Positions 20,927 through 32,285 are shown, counted from the first letter of the stretch. The stretch is 64,000 bases of DNA from Cristatella mucedo (GCA_009760855.2 WPIO01000026.1:2734001-2798000), one strand, 5' to 3'. Made by a program: numbers and translations. Notes: generated from the sequence alone by a model not told the origin.

Positions 20927-21468
20927 CTCAGGGAACAATCAATAATGCAACACTTATCGAATGATAACTTACAGCAGCTAACTCACGTGCAAGCAAGCTT
21001 TGGCAGATTGTGCATATGCAACTCTGTGTACAATATTACAACACTACGATTTTCATAGGCAATAGAGGCAAAATGTGATGCTGAATTATTTCTGATTCTT
21101 GGGACCTAAAGCGTCATGAAATACCGAAGATACAATCTAAATAATTATGCTAAGTAAATGCATAGGAAATAACCAATCTTGGTGCAAGCAAGTGAACTCG
21201 TTACATCATAATGCATAGCTTCAAAAGCCTCAATTCTTATAACACTCAACATATAAAAACTACTTGCTGCTTGGCCGAAGCTGCGGTGATTGCATATTCG
21301 TTCGGGAATAAGAGGGTAGAACATTTCCAAATCTTGCAATACGTTTCAAGATCTGGTCCGTGAAAGAGAGCACTTCTGCTTCACCCTTCGAGTTTGCTCT
21401 AGTAGTCTCTAGACTTAGCCCATTTGACCGCAGCTCAAGCTAATCTTAATGGGGCACAAATGTTTCAC
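20927..21468. other. Intron spacer
   Basis: No repeat or exon is recognised. Confidence 0.3.
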
Positions 21469-21540
21469 CCTCAAAATGCATATCTACAGAGGCCTTCACA
21501 GTTAAGCACCTCTGCTGATCTGTAGTCCAACAGTAAATAC
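21469..21540 (-). CDS. Candidate small exon of the receptor gene
   Basis: An acceptor (GCCTCTAGCTCTGCAG) precedes 2 nt plus 23 codons beginning IYCWTTDQQRCLTVKASVD, ending at a weak GTGAAA donor, phase 1 at both ends. The 'GIYCW' start looks like the F strand of an Ig-like domain and 'LTVKA' like the G strand. The phases fit the neighbours, but the donor is poor and the exon is short. Confidence 0.3.
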
Positions 21541-22132
21541 CTGCAGAGCTAGAGGCTGCATGTGGCTGAATGCAGCAACCGCATAGAAAAACAAAACATG
21601 GTCTGCCCTGCGATGGCCAGAATTTGCTGTTGGTGTTGCTTCTGTTATTTTTGCTGCTTGGAACTCTGCGCATTCGAGACCCCCCCCCCTCACATGCAAT
21701 GCAGACTCAGTGCAGTCGTGACCGGCCGAACGTTAGCTAGCCCCTGAGCCCCAGATCAAAGCTGTGCATGCGATCAAACAGTCGTCGTTTGAGTTCAGCT
21801 CGAGTCTTGCACAAAGTGTCCAGCATGATCAAACCAAAAGCTTAGGCTTTGCTTACACACCGTCTTAAATCATTGAAATGTATTTGCGTGTAGTAGTGCT
21901 ACGTGAGGACAGCCAGAAATACGAATGGAAAAAGACATTCGAATGGCACGCAAGACCAAATCAGATCAAGCCAGGTTCAAATCAAACAACACCAAGCTAG
22001 ACCAAGCCTATGCAAGCCAGAGTAAACCAGATGAAGCCACACCTAGCAACTCCAAGCTTCTCATTTTGCTGTGCAAATGCCGAGTGATGAGTGAGTCTAA
22101 TGAGCAGGCATTAATATAAAAATGTGACTCAC
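21541..22132. other. Intron spacer
   Basis: A C run interrupts unique sequence near 21680. No feature is supported. Confidence 0.3.
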
Positions 22133-22263
22133 GTCTTTTGGAATATGCGCCGCAACTTCGAACGTCCACTGATCACCGGCTAGTGCTTGGTAGGTCCACT
22201 CACATGAGCTGGTCACTTGAGTCAAGCTAGGCATAGGACTGCGAACTTCAAAGCTGATCCCAC
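22133..22263 (-). CDS. Candidate extracellular exon of the receptor gene
   Basis: An acceptor (CTTGCTTTCGCAG) and a consensus GTGAGT donor bound 131 bp that are open in one frame, starting in phase 1 and ending in phase 0. The peptide contains GISFEVRSPMPSLTQVTSSC and EWTYQALAGDQWTFEVAAHI. The end 'ALAGDQWTFEV' resembles the segment AIDHWFRVSS encoded at 22511-22566, which suggests a local exon duplication. The phase-0 end does not match the phase-1 start at 20926, so at least one linking exon is missing or the donor is wrong. Confidence 0.45.
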
Positions 22264-22510
22264 CTGCGAAAGCAAGGGGGAAACTGCCTTCTGTCAAGAT
22301 GCTTCGCACGAATGTACAGCCATGTTGTCTAGCCAGAAGAGCAGTGGTAAACTTTGAGAAATGCACCCCAACCCTTTCTACCTCTGAACAGTACTCATGA
22401 CAGAATAGGACGCATCGTACCTGAACGATAACACCCCAACCCGCCATTGCTTGGTAAACTCTGCCACAAGGTCTTTGGAATCACTCGTCAAACAGTGGTT
22501 GCTTGCTTAC

Positions 22511-22566
22511 TTCAACAGCAGCTTCACCTGCAGCTTTGCTGCTGACACGAAACCAGTGATCAATCG
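22511..22566 (-). CDS. Candidate short exon, possible duplicate of the 22133 exon
   Basis: The minus strand has an acceptor (AGCTTGGGCCTAG), 56 open nt (IDHWFRVSSKAAGEAAVE) and a GTAAGC donor. 'RVSSKAAGEA' has the look of the F-G turn of an Ig domain ('V.S.NAAGEA'). Phase runs 1 to 0, like the exon at 22133-22263. It is short, and the polypyrimidine tract is poor. Confidence 0.3.
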
Positions 22567-22899
22567 CTAGGCCCAAGCTATGTTAGTCAGCCCAGTGAGC
22601 CGGGAAAGTCAAGACATTTGAAGCTCTGTCAAGCCATATCACGGTCAGGCTTGTTTGCACAAAGAGCTCGGTGGCATGCAGCTGATGATGATACCAACAA
22701 TAGCAATAATGAAACGTTTGCGCAGCATCCGAGAGAGCTGAGGCTTTTTCTATGTACCTTATGTGTACAGGATTGCAAAGTCGACCTTCACCTTCAGCTT
22801 TCAACGGTAAGCAAACCAATGCCTCGATGGGCTTGCATAAGACTGCATGTCACTTCACTATGGAGTCTTACTTAATCTATAGTCACTAAATGCCACGGG
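22567..22899. other. Intron spacer
   Basis: No repeat or exon is recognised; an 85-codon plus frame here has no supporting features. Confidence 0.3.
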
Positions 22900-23075
22900 T
22901 CTCAGCCAGGAGGCTACGTGCTTACACTCCACGACCCAGGTCCCTGTGCATGAGTCCTGCAGCAGTGCATGAGTCCTGCAGCAGTAAACCCTCTATTGCC
23001 AACTGTAAGCAGGGTGACAGCCATGAAGGTTCTCCTATCGCTATTTACATGAGGCAGTTGAATCAACTAATCTTT
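22900..23075 (+). mobile_element. SINE A, degenerate, with a 20-bp internal duplication
   Basis: The tRNA-like head is decayed. The B-box region is replaced by two direct copies of GTGCATGAGTCCTGCAGCA (about 22947-22984). The body and tail follow: GCAGGGTGACAGCCATGAAG, CTATCGCTATTTACATGAGGC and TTGAATCAACTAATC. Confidence 0.6.
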
Positions 23076-23135
23076 ACGTTACTTCACTGAAGGTGTACTG
23101 TCGAAAAAAGAGAACATTGATGTAAGTGTGCTTAC

Positions 23136-23312
23136 GACTTGTAGGGCACCAGCAATTTCTAATTTGTGCATTGCAGATTCTCGGTCAATTGTGTACAGGC
23201 TTGTTTTTAGAGTCTCAGCCATGAAACAGCTTGTAGGGTACATGACTCTGTCTAACCCGCGACTGCTCCCATAAATTCTAAGTGCTTGCATACACTGCCA
23301 ATCCATGCGAAT
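23136..23312 (-). CDS. Candidate extracellular exon of the receptor gene
   Basis: A good acceptor (TTACTGTTTTATCATGTAG) and a GTAAGC donor bound 177 bp, open in phase 0 at both ends (59 codons). The peptide starts IRMDWQCMQALRIYGSS and ends with SAMHKLEIAGALQV, which resembles the E strand of an Ig-like domain ('S.L.I..V'). Two cysteines lie about 24 residues apart. Its phase-0 boundaries differ from the phase-1 exons downstream, so direct joining is not shown. Confidence 0.4.
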
Positions 23313-23524
23313 CTACATGATAAAACAGTAATCAGAGAGGCTTGTATGAAATCAAAATTTTTACGTGTAGAATGTGCATCAACTGTAGCAGGCTACACAC
23401 ATACCGTGTCGTGCTAATTGAGCATTTAATTTGGTTAGTGTTGTCCATGTAAAATGACACGCGTGCAGCTGGACACTGAAGCAATCGAATCTAAGCCAGG
23501 AAGTTACAATTGTATGTCTACATT

Positions 23525-23612
23525 TTTGCAAAGTGCCTAGAAAGAGATTGAGTTCTCTGAGGGTGCTATATGAAATGTAGGTATCATTATTGTTATTATT
23601 ATCATTCCTGCT
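23525..23612 (+). mobile_element. LINE A 3' tail fragment
   Basis: The LINE A terminal hairpin (AAAGTGCCTAGAAAGAGATT...GAGGGTGCTATATGAAAT) and an (ATT)n tail are all that is present, from an extreme 5' truncation. Confidence 0.8.
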
Positions 23613-24377
23613 GCAAGTGTATGCACTTTGCAAGCCTAGGTGTGGCTATCCACATGTCGTAGATTTTAAGTGCTGTCAGTGGACAACTTTCCCGTGTGCA
23701 AGTGAGCTGCTGCACAATGTGATCGTTTAATATCATAATATGATATAAGGTTCATTTCGGTGCCAATTGCAGATCAGCTTAACAATCAGCACTTTTACCC
23801 AGACGATTGGCATGTTGATGACAGAAGGCGATTCAACGTTGGGTAGTCCTAAGGTGGTGTATGATCATAGAGGCCAGTTTAATGCAGTCCATGTCGATTG
23901 CCATCTGAGCCTAGGCCTAGAGATTAGATACCAAATAGGCCCTGCGCCCCTCCCCTCTTGAACTGACCTGAAGAAGCAAACCACCAGACTTGCCCCGTTA
24001 GCCTTTCTATGACTGCCTGCCTCTGACTAGGTGGAGGTAAGAAAACCCACTATTTAATAAGGCTATGCCCCTGCCTTCAAGGTTTTTTGACAAGCTCAAG
24101 GCTGTGAAGTCTTCATGACGAAAATTCCATTGTTGTGATTTGGATCGTACGATACAGGCTAGGAAATCACAATAGGATTTTTCTCCTTCGAGGTAGGGCA
24201 AAGAATAGGCAGAAATTCTATGAGAAGCAGCTAAGGAGAGTGTTTCCAAGATGAATGCATCGGCCAGCAAAACGCAAGATGTTGAGGACATAGCAAGCTT
24301 GAATAATTTAGGAAATGGGATTCATGATAGTGTGACAAAAAACCGAGCTGTAATCGCCATGTAGATGACACAGCTAT
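23613..24377. other. Unassigned sequence
   Basis: A 64-codon plus frame after a good acceptor-like sequence at 23770 was considered but not supported. A 94-codon minus frame (24007-24291) has no recognisable content. Confidence 0.3.
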
Positions 24378-24515
24378 ATGTAATGTATCTCCGTCTGGAA
24401 CTCCGCAAAGTCATAAAGACCATGTGGATGTTACGCAGGAGAGTTTTGTATAGCGCACTGACAGCCTAAGCGGCTTTCGGTACACATTCGGTAGCCAACA
24501 GCCTTTTAGACGAGC
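24378..24515 (-). mobile_element. LINE B 3' fragment
   Basis: The top strand TGTAATGTATCTCCGTCTGG...GCGGCTTTCGGTACACATTC is the reverse of the LINE B 3' UTR and tail; it breaks off after the GGTAGCCAACAG block. Confidence 0.8.
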
Positions 24516-24774
24516 TTACAGGATGAGTTCGTCTGAACACGAGCATGGAAGCCTGCTTCTGCAAGTAGCCAGCACTCTGCTCATGGCTTTGTTAAGTTGC
24601 CGACCGAGAAGCATGCAGGAGAGACCAGCAGTTGGCTAACAGCCAAGAGATGAAAATAAAGCCTGAAGGCCAAGATGGGCCGGTTTCTGGTGACGAGCTG
24701 CCCGTCCAATATCGCAAATATGGAAAAGAGGGTTGGGTGTGATGCCCTGCCAGATTGCATACACTTGCAGCAGG

Positions 24775-25133
24775 AATGATAATAACAATAATGATAATAC
24801 ATTTCATATAGCACCCTCAGAGAAGTCAATCTCTTTCTAGGCACTTTGCATTTGCTGTAAAGGAAGCACGAACGAATGGCTAGTGTAACGTAGTTAGGGG
24901 TGCCGTGCACAGGGTCAGCATGCAAATATGGCTAGTGGCAGCATGCACAGTGTCAGCACATATAACCATAAACATAAGCATAAGCATGCAAGGGACGAAT
25001 TACATGGGGCCACTAAATGCTGTAATAAATAGATGCATTTTTAGTTTCTTGTTAAATATGGTTAGGTCAGGAGATGTCGAGACACAAGTCGGAAGTGACT
25101 TCCAGGCTTTGGGAGCATATGAACTAAAGAGTT
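24775..25133 (-). mobile_element. Older LINE A copy, 3' part (host of a nested insertion)
   Basis: It has an (ATT)n-type tail at 24775-24800, a hairpin and a 3' UTR. The ORF2 C-terminus stops at TTTAGTTCATATGCTCCC (read on the minus strand) at 25133. The rest of the same copy resumes at 26446, after the inserted younger copy. Confidence 0.85.
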
Positions 25134-26445
25134 TTAATAATAATAATAATAATAATATTGCACTTGATAAAGCGCCCTCAGAGAACTTAATCTCTTTCTA
25201 GGCGCTTTACATTTGCTGCAAAGTGATACGCAATAGAATAGTAAGTAAAATCATGCTTGAAAAACAAACAAAATGAATAACATGGTTAGGGGTTACATGC
25301 ACTGGGTCAGCATGCAAATGTGGTTAGTGGCAGCATGAACAGTGTCAGCACGCATAAGCACATCGAGGACGAATCACAAGGACCCACTAAATGCTGTCCT
25401 AAATAGGTATGTTTTTAAGTTTCTTTTAAATGTGGTCAGGTCAGGGGATGTTCTGATGCAGGTCGGGAGGGAGTTCCAGGCTGTGGGAGCATACGAGCTA
25501 AATGCACGGTCTCCAAAGGATTTAAGGTTTGTACGAGGTATTTCTAGACTGTTGGATTCCGAAAAGCGAGTGGTACGATGCTTGGCCTGATGGGGGAGTA
25601 TATCTGAAAGATAGGCTGGAGCCATAGAATGAAGAGACCTAAAAGTGAGCGACAAAACCTTGAAGTCAATCCGTTGCTTGACTGGTAACCAGTGCAGGTC
25701 GGCGAGAAGTGGAGTAATGTGGCAACTGCGACGCTCACGACAGACAAGCCTAGCTGCAGAGTTTTGCACCAGCTGCAATCGCCTGATCGCACATGCTGGG
25801 AGGCCAGTAAGCAGTGAGTTGCAGAAGTCGAGACGAGATGTCACGAATGCATGGACCAACTTGGACGTGGTATCCTTATCTAAACAAGCCCTAATTTTAG
25901 CAATGTTATGAAGCTGAAAATAGGCTGATTTGACTGTGGAGCTGATGTGGTCGTCTAACGAGAGGTCGCTTTGGAATATGACACCTAGATTTCGAGCTGA
26001 TGCAACTGGAGATATGCTGGCAGAGCCAATTTTGAAAGTCAGCCTTTCCAATTTCTGAATAACACTAGGTTTGCCCATAACTAGTAAGTTAGTTTTATCA
26101 TCGTTTAGTTTTAGAAAATTTGCTGCCATCCATGATCGGATGTCATCAATGCATGCAGCAAGTGAGTTGAGAGAATTTGAGGTGCTCGAAGGCTGGGAGG
26201 GATCAAAGCAAAGGTACAACTGAGTGTCATCCGCATAGAAGTGAAAGCCTAGATTGTGCTTGGCAATCACATCAGCGAGAGGGAGAGTATAAATGGTGAA
26301 AAGGACCGGACCTAGCACAGAGCCCTGAGGTACTCCATATTTTAGAGGTACTTCAGATGATCTTTGTCCATTCACGTCAACACTCTGGAGTCTCCCACTG
26401 AGATAGGACCTGAACCACTGCAGAGCAGTGCCAGTGATGCCCAGA
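25134..26445 (-). mobile_element. Younger LINE A copy nested in an older LINE A
   Basis: A 1.3-kb 5'-truncated insertion with an (ATT)n tail at its left end and a 5' end at LGITGTALQW, inside the RT domain. It is open from its 5' end to the natural stop, so it is the least decayed LINE A copy in the window. Compared with other copies, about 20-28 bp of the host element (the region encoding LKSFGDRA) are missing at the insertion site. Confidence 0.9.
25374..26445 (-). pseudogene. LINE A ORF2, partial but open (RT palm to C-terminus)
   Basis: About 357 codons are uninterrupted. The RT palm motifs are visible: [20 protein letters not shown], then the catalytic box YADDTQLYLC with the Asp pair intact, then SWMAANFLKLNDDKTNLLVM and LGVIFQSDLSLDDHI. 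The C-terminal region carries RLVCRERRSCHITPLLADLH and AWNSLPTCIRTSPDLTTF and ends FSGSL. The endonuclease and fingers are missing. The frame extends into the host LINE for about 90 codons (to 26726), which are out of frame there and not part of the protein. CR1/L2-like affiliation rests on these motifs. Confidence 0.85.
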
Positions 26446-26825
26446 GTTCGTACGAGGTATAGATAAACAATTGGATTCAGAAAAGCAAGTGATACGATGC
26501 TTATCCTGGTGCAAGAGTATATCTGATAGGTAGGCTGGAGCGAAAGAATGAAGGGACCTGAGAGTGAGTGACAAAACCTTGAAGTCGATGCTTTGCTTGA
26601 CTGGGAGTCAGTGCAGGCCGGCAAGAAGTGGTGTGATGTGGCAACTCCGATGCTCACGGCAGACAAGCTTAGCTGCAGAGTTTTGCACCAGCTGTAAGTG
26701 CCTGATTGCACAGGCCGATAGGTCAATAAGCAGTAAGTTACACAAGTAAAGATGGGATGTCACGAATGCATGGACCAATTTGGATGTGGGTGGTATTCCT
26801 GTCTAAACGAGCCCAAATATTTTAC
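26446..26825 (-). mobile_element. Older LINE A copy, 5' part of the interrupted element
   Basis: This continues the copy at 24775-25133. On the minus strand it runs from LVHAFVTS-like sequence through HSFAPAYLSDILLHQDKHRI and ends at CTCGTACGAAC, exactly where the inserted copy begins. A short LINE B-type tail (AGATTACATTACATTTA) lies just beyond at 26826-26842. Confidence 0.8.
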
Positions 26826-27009
26826 CTTAGATTACATTACATTTAATTTCACCAATGACCAGTATGGGCAGCCGGGTTCATCAAGTCATTTGCAGGTTTC
26901 AGGTGCATGTATAGTTGTGGTATAGTTTCGTGAATAGCTTCCGGAGATACGATCGTCTGCCGGCAGTTGCTCATTCAGGCAGCCTTACCGGTGCCCGGCA
27001 GGTGGCTGG

Positions 27010-27336
27010 TTTAGGTGAGGAGTAATGTGCTACAACAGCTACGACAACTACTCTCGACATATTTCTCGATATTCAACGACTACTCTCCTGCTGCCGACGA
27101 CTATGGCTCATCCTTTCCAGCAGTCCTGAGCTGCTACTTCCATGCTACTCACTACCTCAACTGTTCTCCCGACTCGGCTATGCTTCCCACTTTCTCTTTG
27201 TTGCATGAGATGAAGTCTGTTGGCTACCGAAAGCCGTGTAGGCTGTGAGTGCACTGTACAAAACTCTCATGCGTAACACCCACATAGTCCTTATGGCTTT
27301 TCGGAGTTACAAGATGGAGATACATTAAATTACATA
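27010..27336 (+). mobile_element. LINE B 3' copy
   Basis: The plus strand has the C-terminal block (ACTCTCCTGCTGCCGACGAC, CTACTCACTACCTCAACTG) and the GGCTACCGAAAGCCGTGTAGG segment. It ends with the TACAAGATGGAGATACATTA tail. A SINE B copy is joined directly to its tail. Confidence 0.85.
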
Positions 27337-27470
27337 ATGGGCTTGCATTTAACGACCAAGGTCGTGTGGGGTCGAACCCAGCGGCATACTCCCCACGTGG
27401 ATTTCAGATTTTCACCCTCAGGTTTTCTTAGGGCGCTGTACAAATACTGTTGGCAACAGTATGACAAACG
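27337..27470 (+). mobile_element. SINE B, divergent
   Basis: The head includes GGGCTTGCATTTAACGACC and a B box GGGGTCGAACCC near 27369. The tail has TTCTTAGGGCGCTGTACAAAT, the right half of the LINE A hairpin. It is joined directly to the LINE B tail. Confidence 0.55.
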
Positions 27471-28779
27471 TTGTGGGCGGCTTCCACCTCCTGTCACGAC
27501 TAGGCCGCAAACACAGCACTTGCACTTAGTGCTCATACTTTAGCATATCAAGTCCGTATCCATAGTGCAGACAAGTCTATTTAACTCCAGTGGACGGTTA
27601 CATGCGTTCAACAGCCACCACGACACCTACTCCTGTGTGGCCTAGAGCTCAGATCAGCTCCCATGCCGATGTCTGGAGTCTCAACTCCTGAGTCCCACTT
27701 CTCCGGATGCCAGCCTTTTTTCCGGCCTTGGTGATAAACTATCGTACAATCGCGCAATCGAGAATAATAACAAACCACCCTTACTCGGGTGGTTTCGTTG
27801 GTGCCCCCCTCGTTACAACCACACTGGTCGGCAGGATAGCAGACCGCCTCCGAGTATGCCTGGACACTGTCGTGCAGACAGGGAAACCTATCCTTGACTT
27901 ACGAAGTGAAGCCACGGTGTGTAAGCAGACATTCTATTAAACACAGATTGTTGAGGAGCTGCATTGCAAAAGCACTGCGACATCGATGGTGCAGGAATTT
28001 AGCGCATGATTAATGGCTGGGCGCTTGAACGGAGAAGATTGCTATTTTATCCAGACTTCAGTCCGAACAAGTCCTGTCTCATCGCAGGGCTCTCCTACTC
28101 AGTCTAGCTGGGATGCACTGTGGTAAGAGCAACCGCCGAGTCACATTTTCAAAGCTCTGCCGCCGACCTTTGACCTGCTGTGCTCCTCTGATAATGTTGT
28201 GCTGAGTGCTTTTAACGGGAGCATAGACATTAGCAATGTGGGAAGATGGTTGGAAAGAAGGCCAAGAGTCTTTCTTAATCAAAATCAAATCTCGAATGTT
28301 CAAACAAACACCGGAAATTTAATTGATACTAATGTATGAACTTGTTACAGCTTCGGTGCCACTTTAGCCTGCCCTCAACACGTGGGCACTTGAAGTTGGT
28401 ATGCCTCCATGCTGCAAGGCCTACTTTTGCTTCCTAAACAAACCGCGGCCACTTTTGAACCACAGCACATCCCGCGTGTAGTATTGAAGAGTCAGTGTCT
28501 CGACCATGTAACCGGAGAATCTAGCTGCATCTTATCCTACTAACATTGTGGGCAACACAGCTCATTGCAGGCTCCATTAATAGAGTTGTCTGCTTGGAAC
28601 GGCACTGGGTTTCCAACTATGGACCAAGATAATTTAGATTTAGCTTTAATAGAGCACAGTGATGTAGATCAGGTCAGCAAAAAGGGTACACCATAGAAAG
28701 ACCAAGCATCAAGCTTTGGAGGGGGCACTATGAGTGATGAACGGGGAAGTTTTTTGGTATAACCCGAAAAATAATAATA
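27471..28779. other. Unassigned sequence
   Basis: About 1.3 kb with no repeat I can match and no exon that meets the criteria. Open frames of about 75 codons (27707-27940 plus, 28079-28303 minus) are unremarkable. It lies inside the inferred long intron of the receptor gene. Confidence 0.3.
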
Positions 28780-28856
28780 GCAGTAGTACTAAGACTGTGC
28801 ATAGCCCACAAAGAGAATGCATCTCTTTCTAGGCACTTTACTTTACTTTATTATGC
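28780..28856 (-). mobile_element. LINE A 3' tail fragment
   Basis: The top strand GCATAGCCCACAAAGAGAATG...TCTAGGCACTTTACTTTA is a reversed LINE A hairpin with an AATAATAATAG tail at its left. Confidence 0.7.
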
Positions 28857-29869
28857 ATGTCTTATCAATCGCATCGCGGTCAGTTGTGTGCAATGATTCA
28901 ACTATGGGTCCTCTCTTTAACCACTCCAACGGAATGCATGATTAATATGCAAAAAATCAAATCATACATGACATGAATCTTGATGACACCACTGAAAAGT
29001 ACATATGCCGAGGCATGGCTAAAATAGACTTAGCCGCTGACGATTGTAGGGCTTCTCTTTCTTTCATACCCGTAGGCCGATGAAAACTCACGGTTTGAGG
29101 AACCACTGCTCTTTGCGCATGACTCAAATACAAGCCGATTGCTCTTCCCCCGAAATGGTATCCGAATCTGTTGCTCCATTGAGTACCCCCCCCCCCAGAA
29201 TAAGCTGCCAAAGACGGTAGTACCATTTCTCCCGCCACGGAACAAGACTGTATTCTCCTTCGGGTTTTCAAATCTCGTGTCGATTCTGTGTTCTAGAAAT
29301 TGTCCCATAATTGTTCTTTGTGATTATTGCATTCAATTTGTTAAACCCACCGATTCATAAGTGCCAAATTTCACATACAATTGACTAAGTTTCTTTCGTG
29401 GCACACTTGCAGGGCTCCACTCACAAAGCAATGGCTCCACTCTCGATCAAATATTCTCCTAAGACTGCACGATGTGTTACAGCTTAATGAGATCTGCTGA
29501 CATCCGGGGACCAGACACAGGACAGGCATACGACTGATCAATCACTACTGCTAATCACTACTACTACTACTACTAATAAGGGCTTGAATTATCACGATAG
29601 CTGGTCTTATTCGAATAGAAGTGATAATCAGTGTCATGGGCCTGAATTAGCTCCTCCAGTGGCTATTCATAGAGATTGTTGCACTCAATAGCTCTGATAG
29701 GATGCTGGCCAGTGAACCCACATTATGAAGTGCTAAGCATGAAATTGCTGGCAAGCAGCAGCAGCATAAGCAAGAAATGTGCCGGGGTATCGGACCGAAG
29801 CAGCTGCAGTAGCATTATATGCATGAGCATGCATGGTATAACCACATTCAATTTAGGAAAGTTTGCTGC
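28857..29869. other. Unassigned sequence with a short (CTA)n
   Basis: It includes a C run (29187-29196) and a short (CTA)n repeat near 29555-29575. A block at 29425-29455 resembles 7440-7475 (CACTCGATCAAATATTCT), so an unnamed dispersed repeat may be present in both places. Confidence 0.35.
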
Positions 29870-30545
<676 letters not shown>

Positions 30546-30589
30546 TTGCAAGACCAGAGTTAAAGCCCATTCAAGTGATTAGCGAGAAC

Positions 30590-30845
30590 GTTTCAGTGTC
30601 AGTATGCATAAACAAGCACATACAAAACCATAAACTCAGATACTGCAAATCTGCAAATGCTATGAGGAATTGCTGGTATTTTTAACGTCTTTAACAATGA
30701 CTTCAAGCGTTGGGATGTCGTTACGTCAGTCGGGAGAAAGTTCCAGCTTTCTAGGCTTTCGGATCGTCCAAACTAAAGGCATTGGCTACAAAAGATACAA
30801 GATTGCTTGGTAGCATAGGTACAAGACTTGAGCCAGAAGAGTGGG
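30590..30845 (-). mobile_element. Old LINE A copy, 3' part (host of a nested insertion)
   Basis: The reversed 3' UTR and C-terminal ORF2 sequence (TTACGTCAGTCGGGAGAAAG) run up to GAGTGGGT at about 30845. It continues at 32090 on the other side of a plus-strand LINE A insertion. Confidence 0.75.
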
Positions 30846-31641
30846 TATTGACGTGAATGGACAAAGATCTTCCGAGGTACCTCGGAAATATGGGGTACCT
30901 CAGGGCTCAGTGCGAGATCCGGTCCTTTTCACGGTTTATACTCTCCTTCTTACTGATGTGATTGCCACGCATCATCGAGGCTTTCACTTCAATGCGGATG
31001 ACACTCAGCTGTACCTTTGCTTTGATCCCTCCCAGCCTTCGAGCACCTCAAACTCTCTCAACTCACTTGCTGCATGTATTGATGACATCCGCACATGGAT
31101 AGCAGCAAATTTTCTTAAACTAAACGATGATAAAACTAACTTACTAGTTATGGGCAAACCCAGTGTGATTCAGAAATCGGAAAGGCTGACCCTCAAAATT
31201 GGCTCTGCCATCATATCTTGCATTGAATCACCTTGAAATCTATGTGTCATGTTCCAAAGTGACATCTCGTTAGACGACCACATCAGCTCCACAGTCAAGT
31301 CTGCCTACTTTCAGCTACATAACATTGCTCAAATTCGGGCTTATTTAGATAAGGATACCACGTCTAAGTTGGTCCATGCATTCGTGACATCCCGTCTTGA
31401 CTTCTGTAACTCACTGCTTGCTGGCCTACCGGCATGTGCAATCAGGCGACTACAGCCGGTGCAAAACTGCGCAGCTAGGCTTTTCGGTCGTGAGCGGAGC
31501 AGTTGCCACATCACACCACTTCTAGCCGACCTGCACTGGCTACCAGTCAAGCAACGGATCGACTTCAAGGTTTTGTCGATCACTTTTAGGTTTCGTCATT
31601 CTTTTGCTCCAGCCTATCTCTCAGATCTACTCCCCCACTAA
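30846..31641 (+). pseudogene. LINE A ORF2 fragment, broken by stops
   Basis: The RT palm with PQGSVRDPVLFTVYTL and an intact ADD box is followed by a premature stop after SCIESP. The frame then reopens at MFQSDISLDDHI and runs to AYLSDLLPH, where a second stop cuts it. The N-terminal half of ORF2 is missing. Confidence 0.85.
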
Positions 31642-32083
31642 GCCAAGCATCGTACCACTAGCTTTTAGGAATCCAACAGTTTACCAATACCTCGTACAAA
31701 CCTCAAATCCTTTGGAGACCGTGCATTTAGTTCGTATGCTCCCAAAGCCTGGAACTCCCTCCCGACTTACGTCAGAACATCCCCTGACTTGACCACATTT
31801 CAAAAGAACTTAAAAACACCTATTTAGGACAGCGTTTAGTGGGTCCCTGTGATTAGTCCTTCATGTGCTTATGAGTGCTGACACTGTGCATGCTGCCACT
31901 AACCACATTTGCATGCTGACCCTGTGCATGTCACCCCTAACCATGTCATTAATGTTTATCAAGCATGATATTACTCACCATTCAATCGTGTTTCCCTTTG
32001 CAGCAAATGTAAAGCACCTAGAAAGAGATTGAGTTCTCTGAGGGCGCTTTATCAAGTGCATTACTATTATTATTATTATTATA
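30846..32083 (+). mobile_element. LINE A copy nested in an older, oppositely oriented LINE A
   Basis: It starts inside the RT palm ([20 protein letters not shown]) and contains ADDTQLYLCF. It ends with the full 3' UTR, the hairpin (AAAGCACCTAGAAAGAGATT...GAGGGCGCTTT) and an (ATT)n tail at 32060-32083. Two open segments (30841-31236 and 31249-31641) are separated by a stop near 31237; another stop truncates the C-terminus at 31641. Confidence 0.9.
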
Positions 32084-32089
32084 AATTGC

Positions 32090-32285
32090 AACATCAAGCC
32101 TGATTAGAATGTAGTTTAGATAGGTAAGCCAGAGCTAGATAATGAACGGACTTAAAAGTTAACGATAAAGCCTTGAAAATCGATTTGTTGCTTGGGGGAA
32201 GCCTCTGCAGGTCTGTGAGAAGCAGTGTACTGTGTGACAATTTCAATGCTGACGACTGGCAAGCCTAGCTTTAGAGTTTTTCTAC
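32090..32285 (-). mobile_element. Old LINE A copy, 5' part of the interrupted element
   Basis: The reversed ORF2 sequence (GATAAAGCCTTGAAAATCGA, GCAAGCCTAGCTTTAGAG) continues the fragment at 30590-30845. The break point is shared, so the plus-strand LINE inserted into it. Confidence 0.7.

Noticed and set aside
23770-23961. A plus-strand exon after the acceptor-like GTGCCAATTGCAG
   Set aside because: There is no clear donor, no matching neighbours on the plus strand and no recognisable domain.
25374-26726. A single 450-codon open frame as an intact reverse-transcriptase gene
   Set aside because: Its first ~90 codons are an out-of-frame reading of a different, older LINE copy. The true LINE protein part starts at about 26445 and lacks the endonuclease and fingers.
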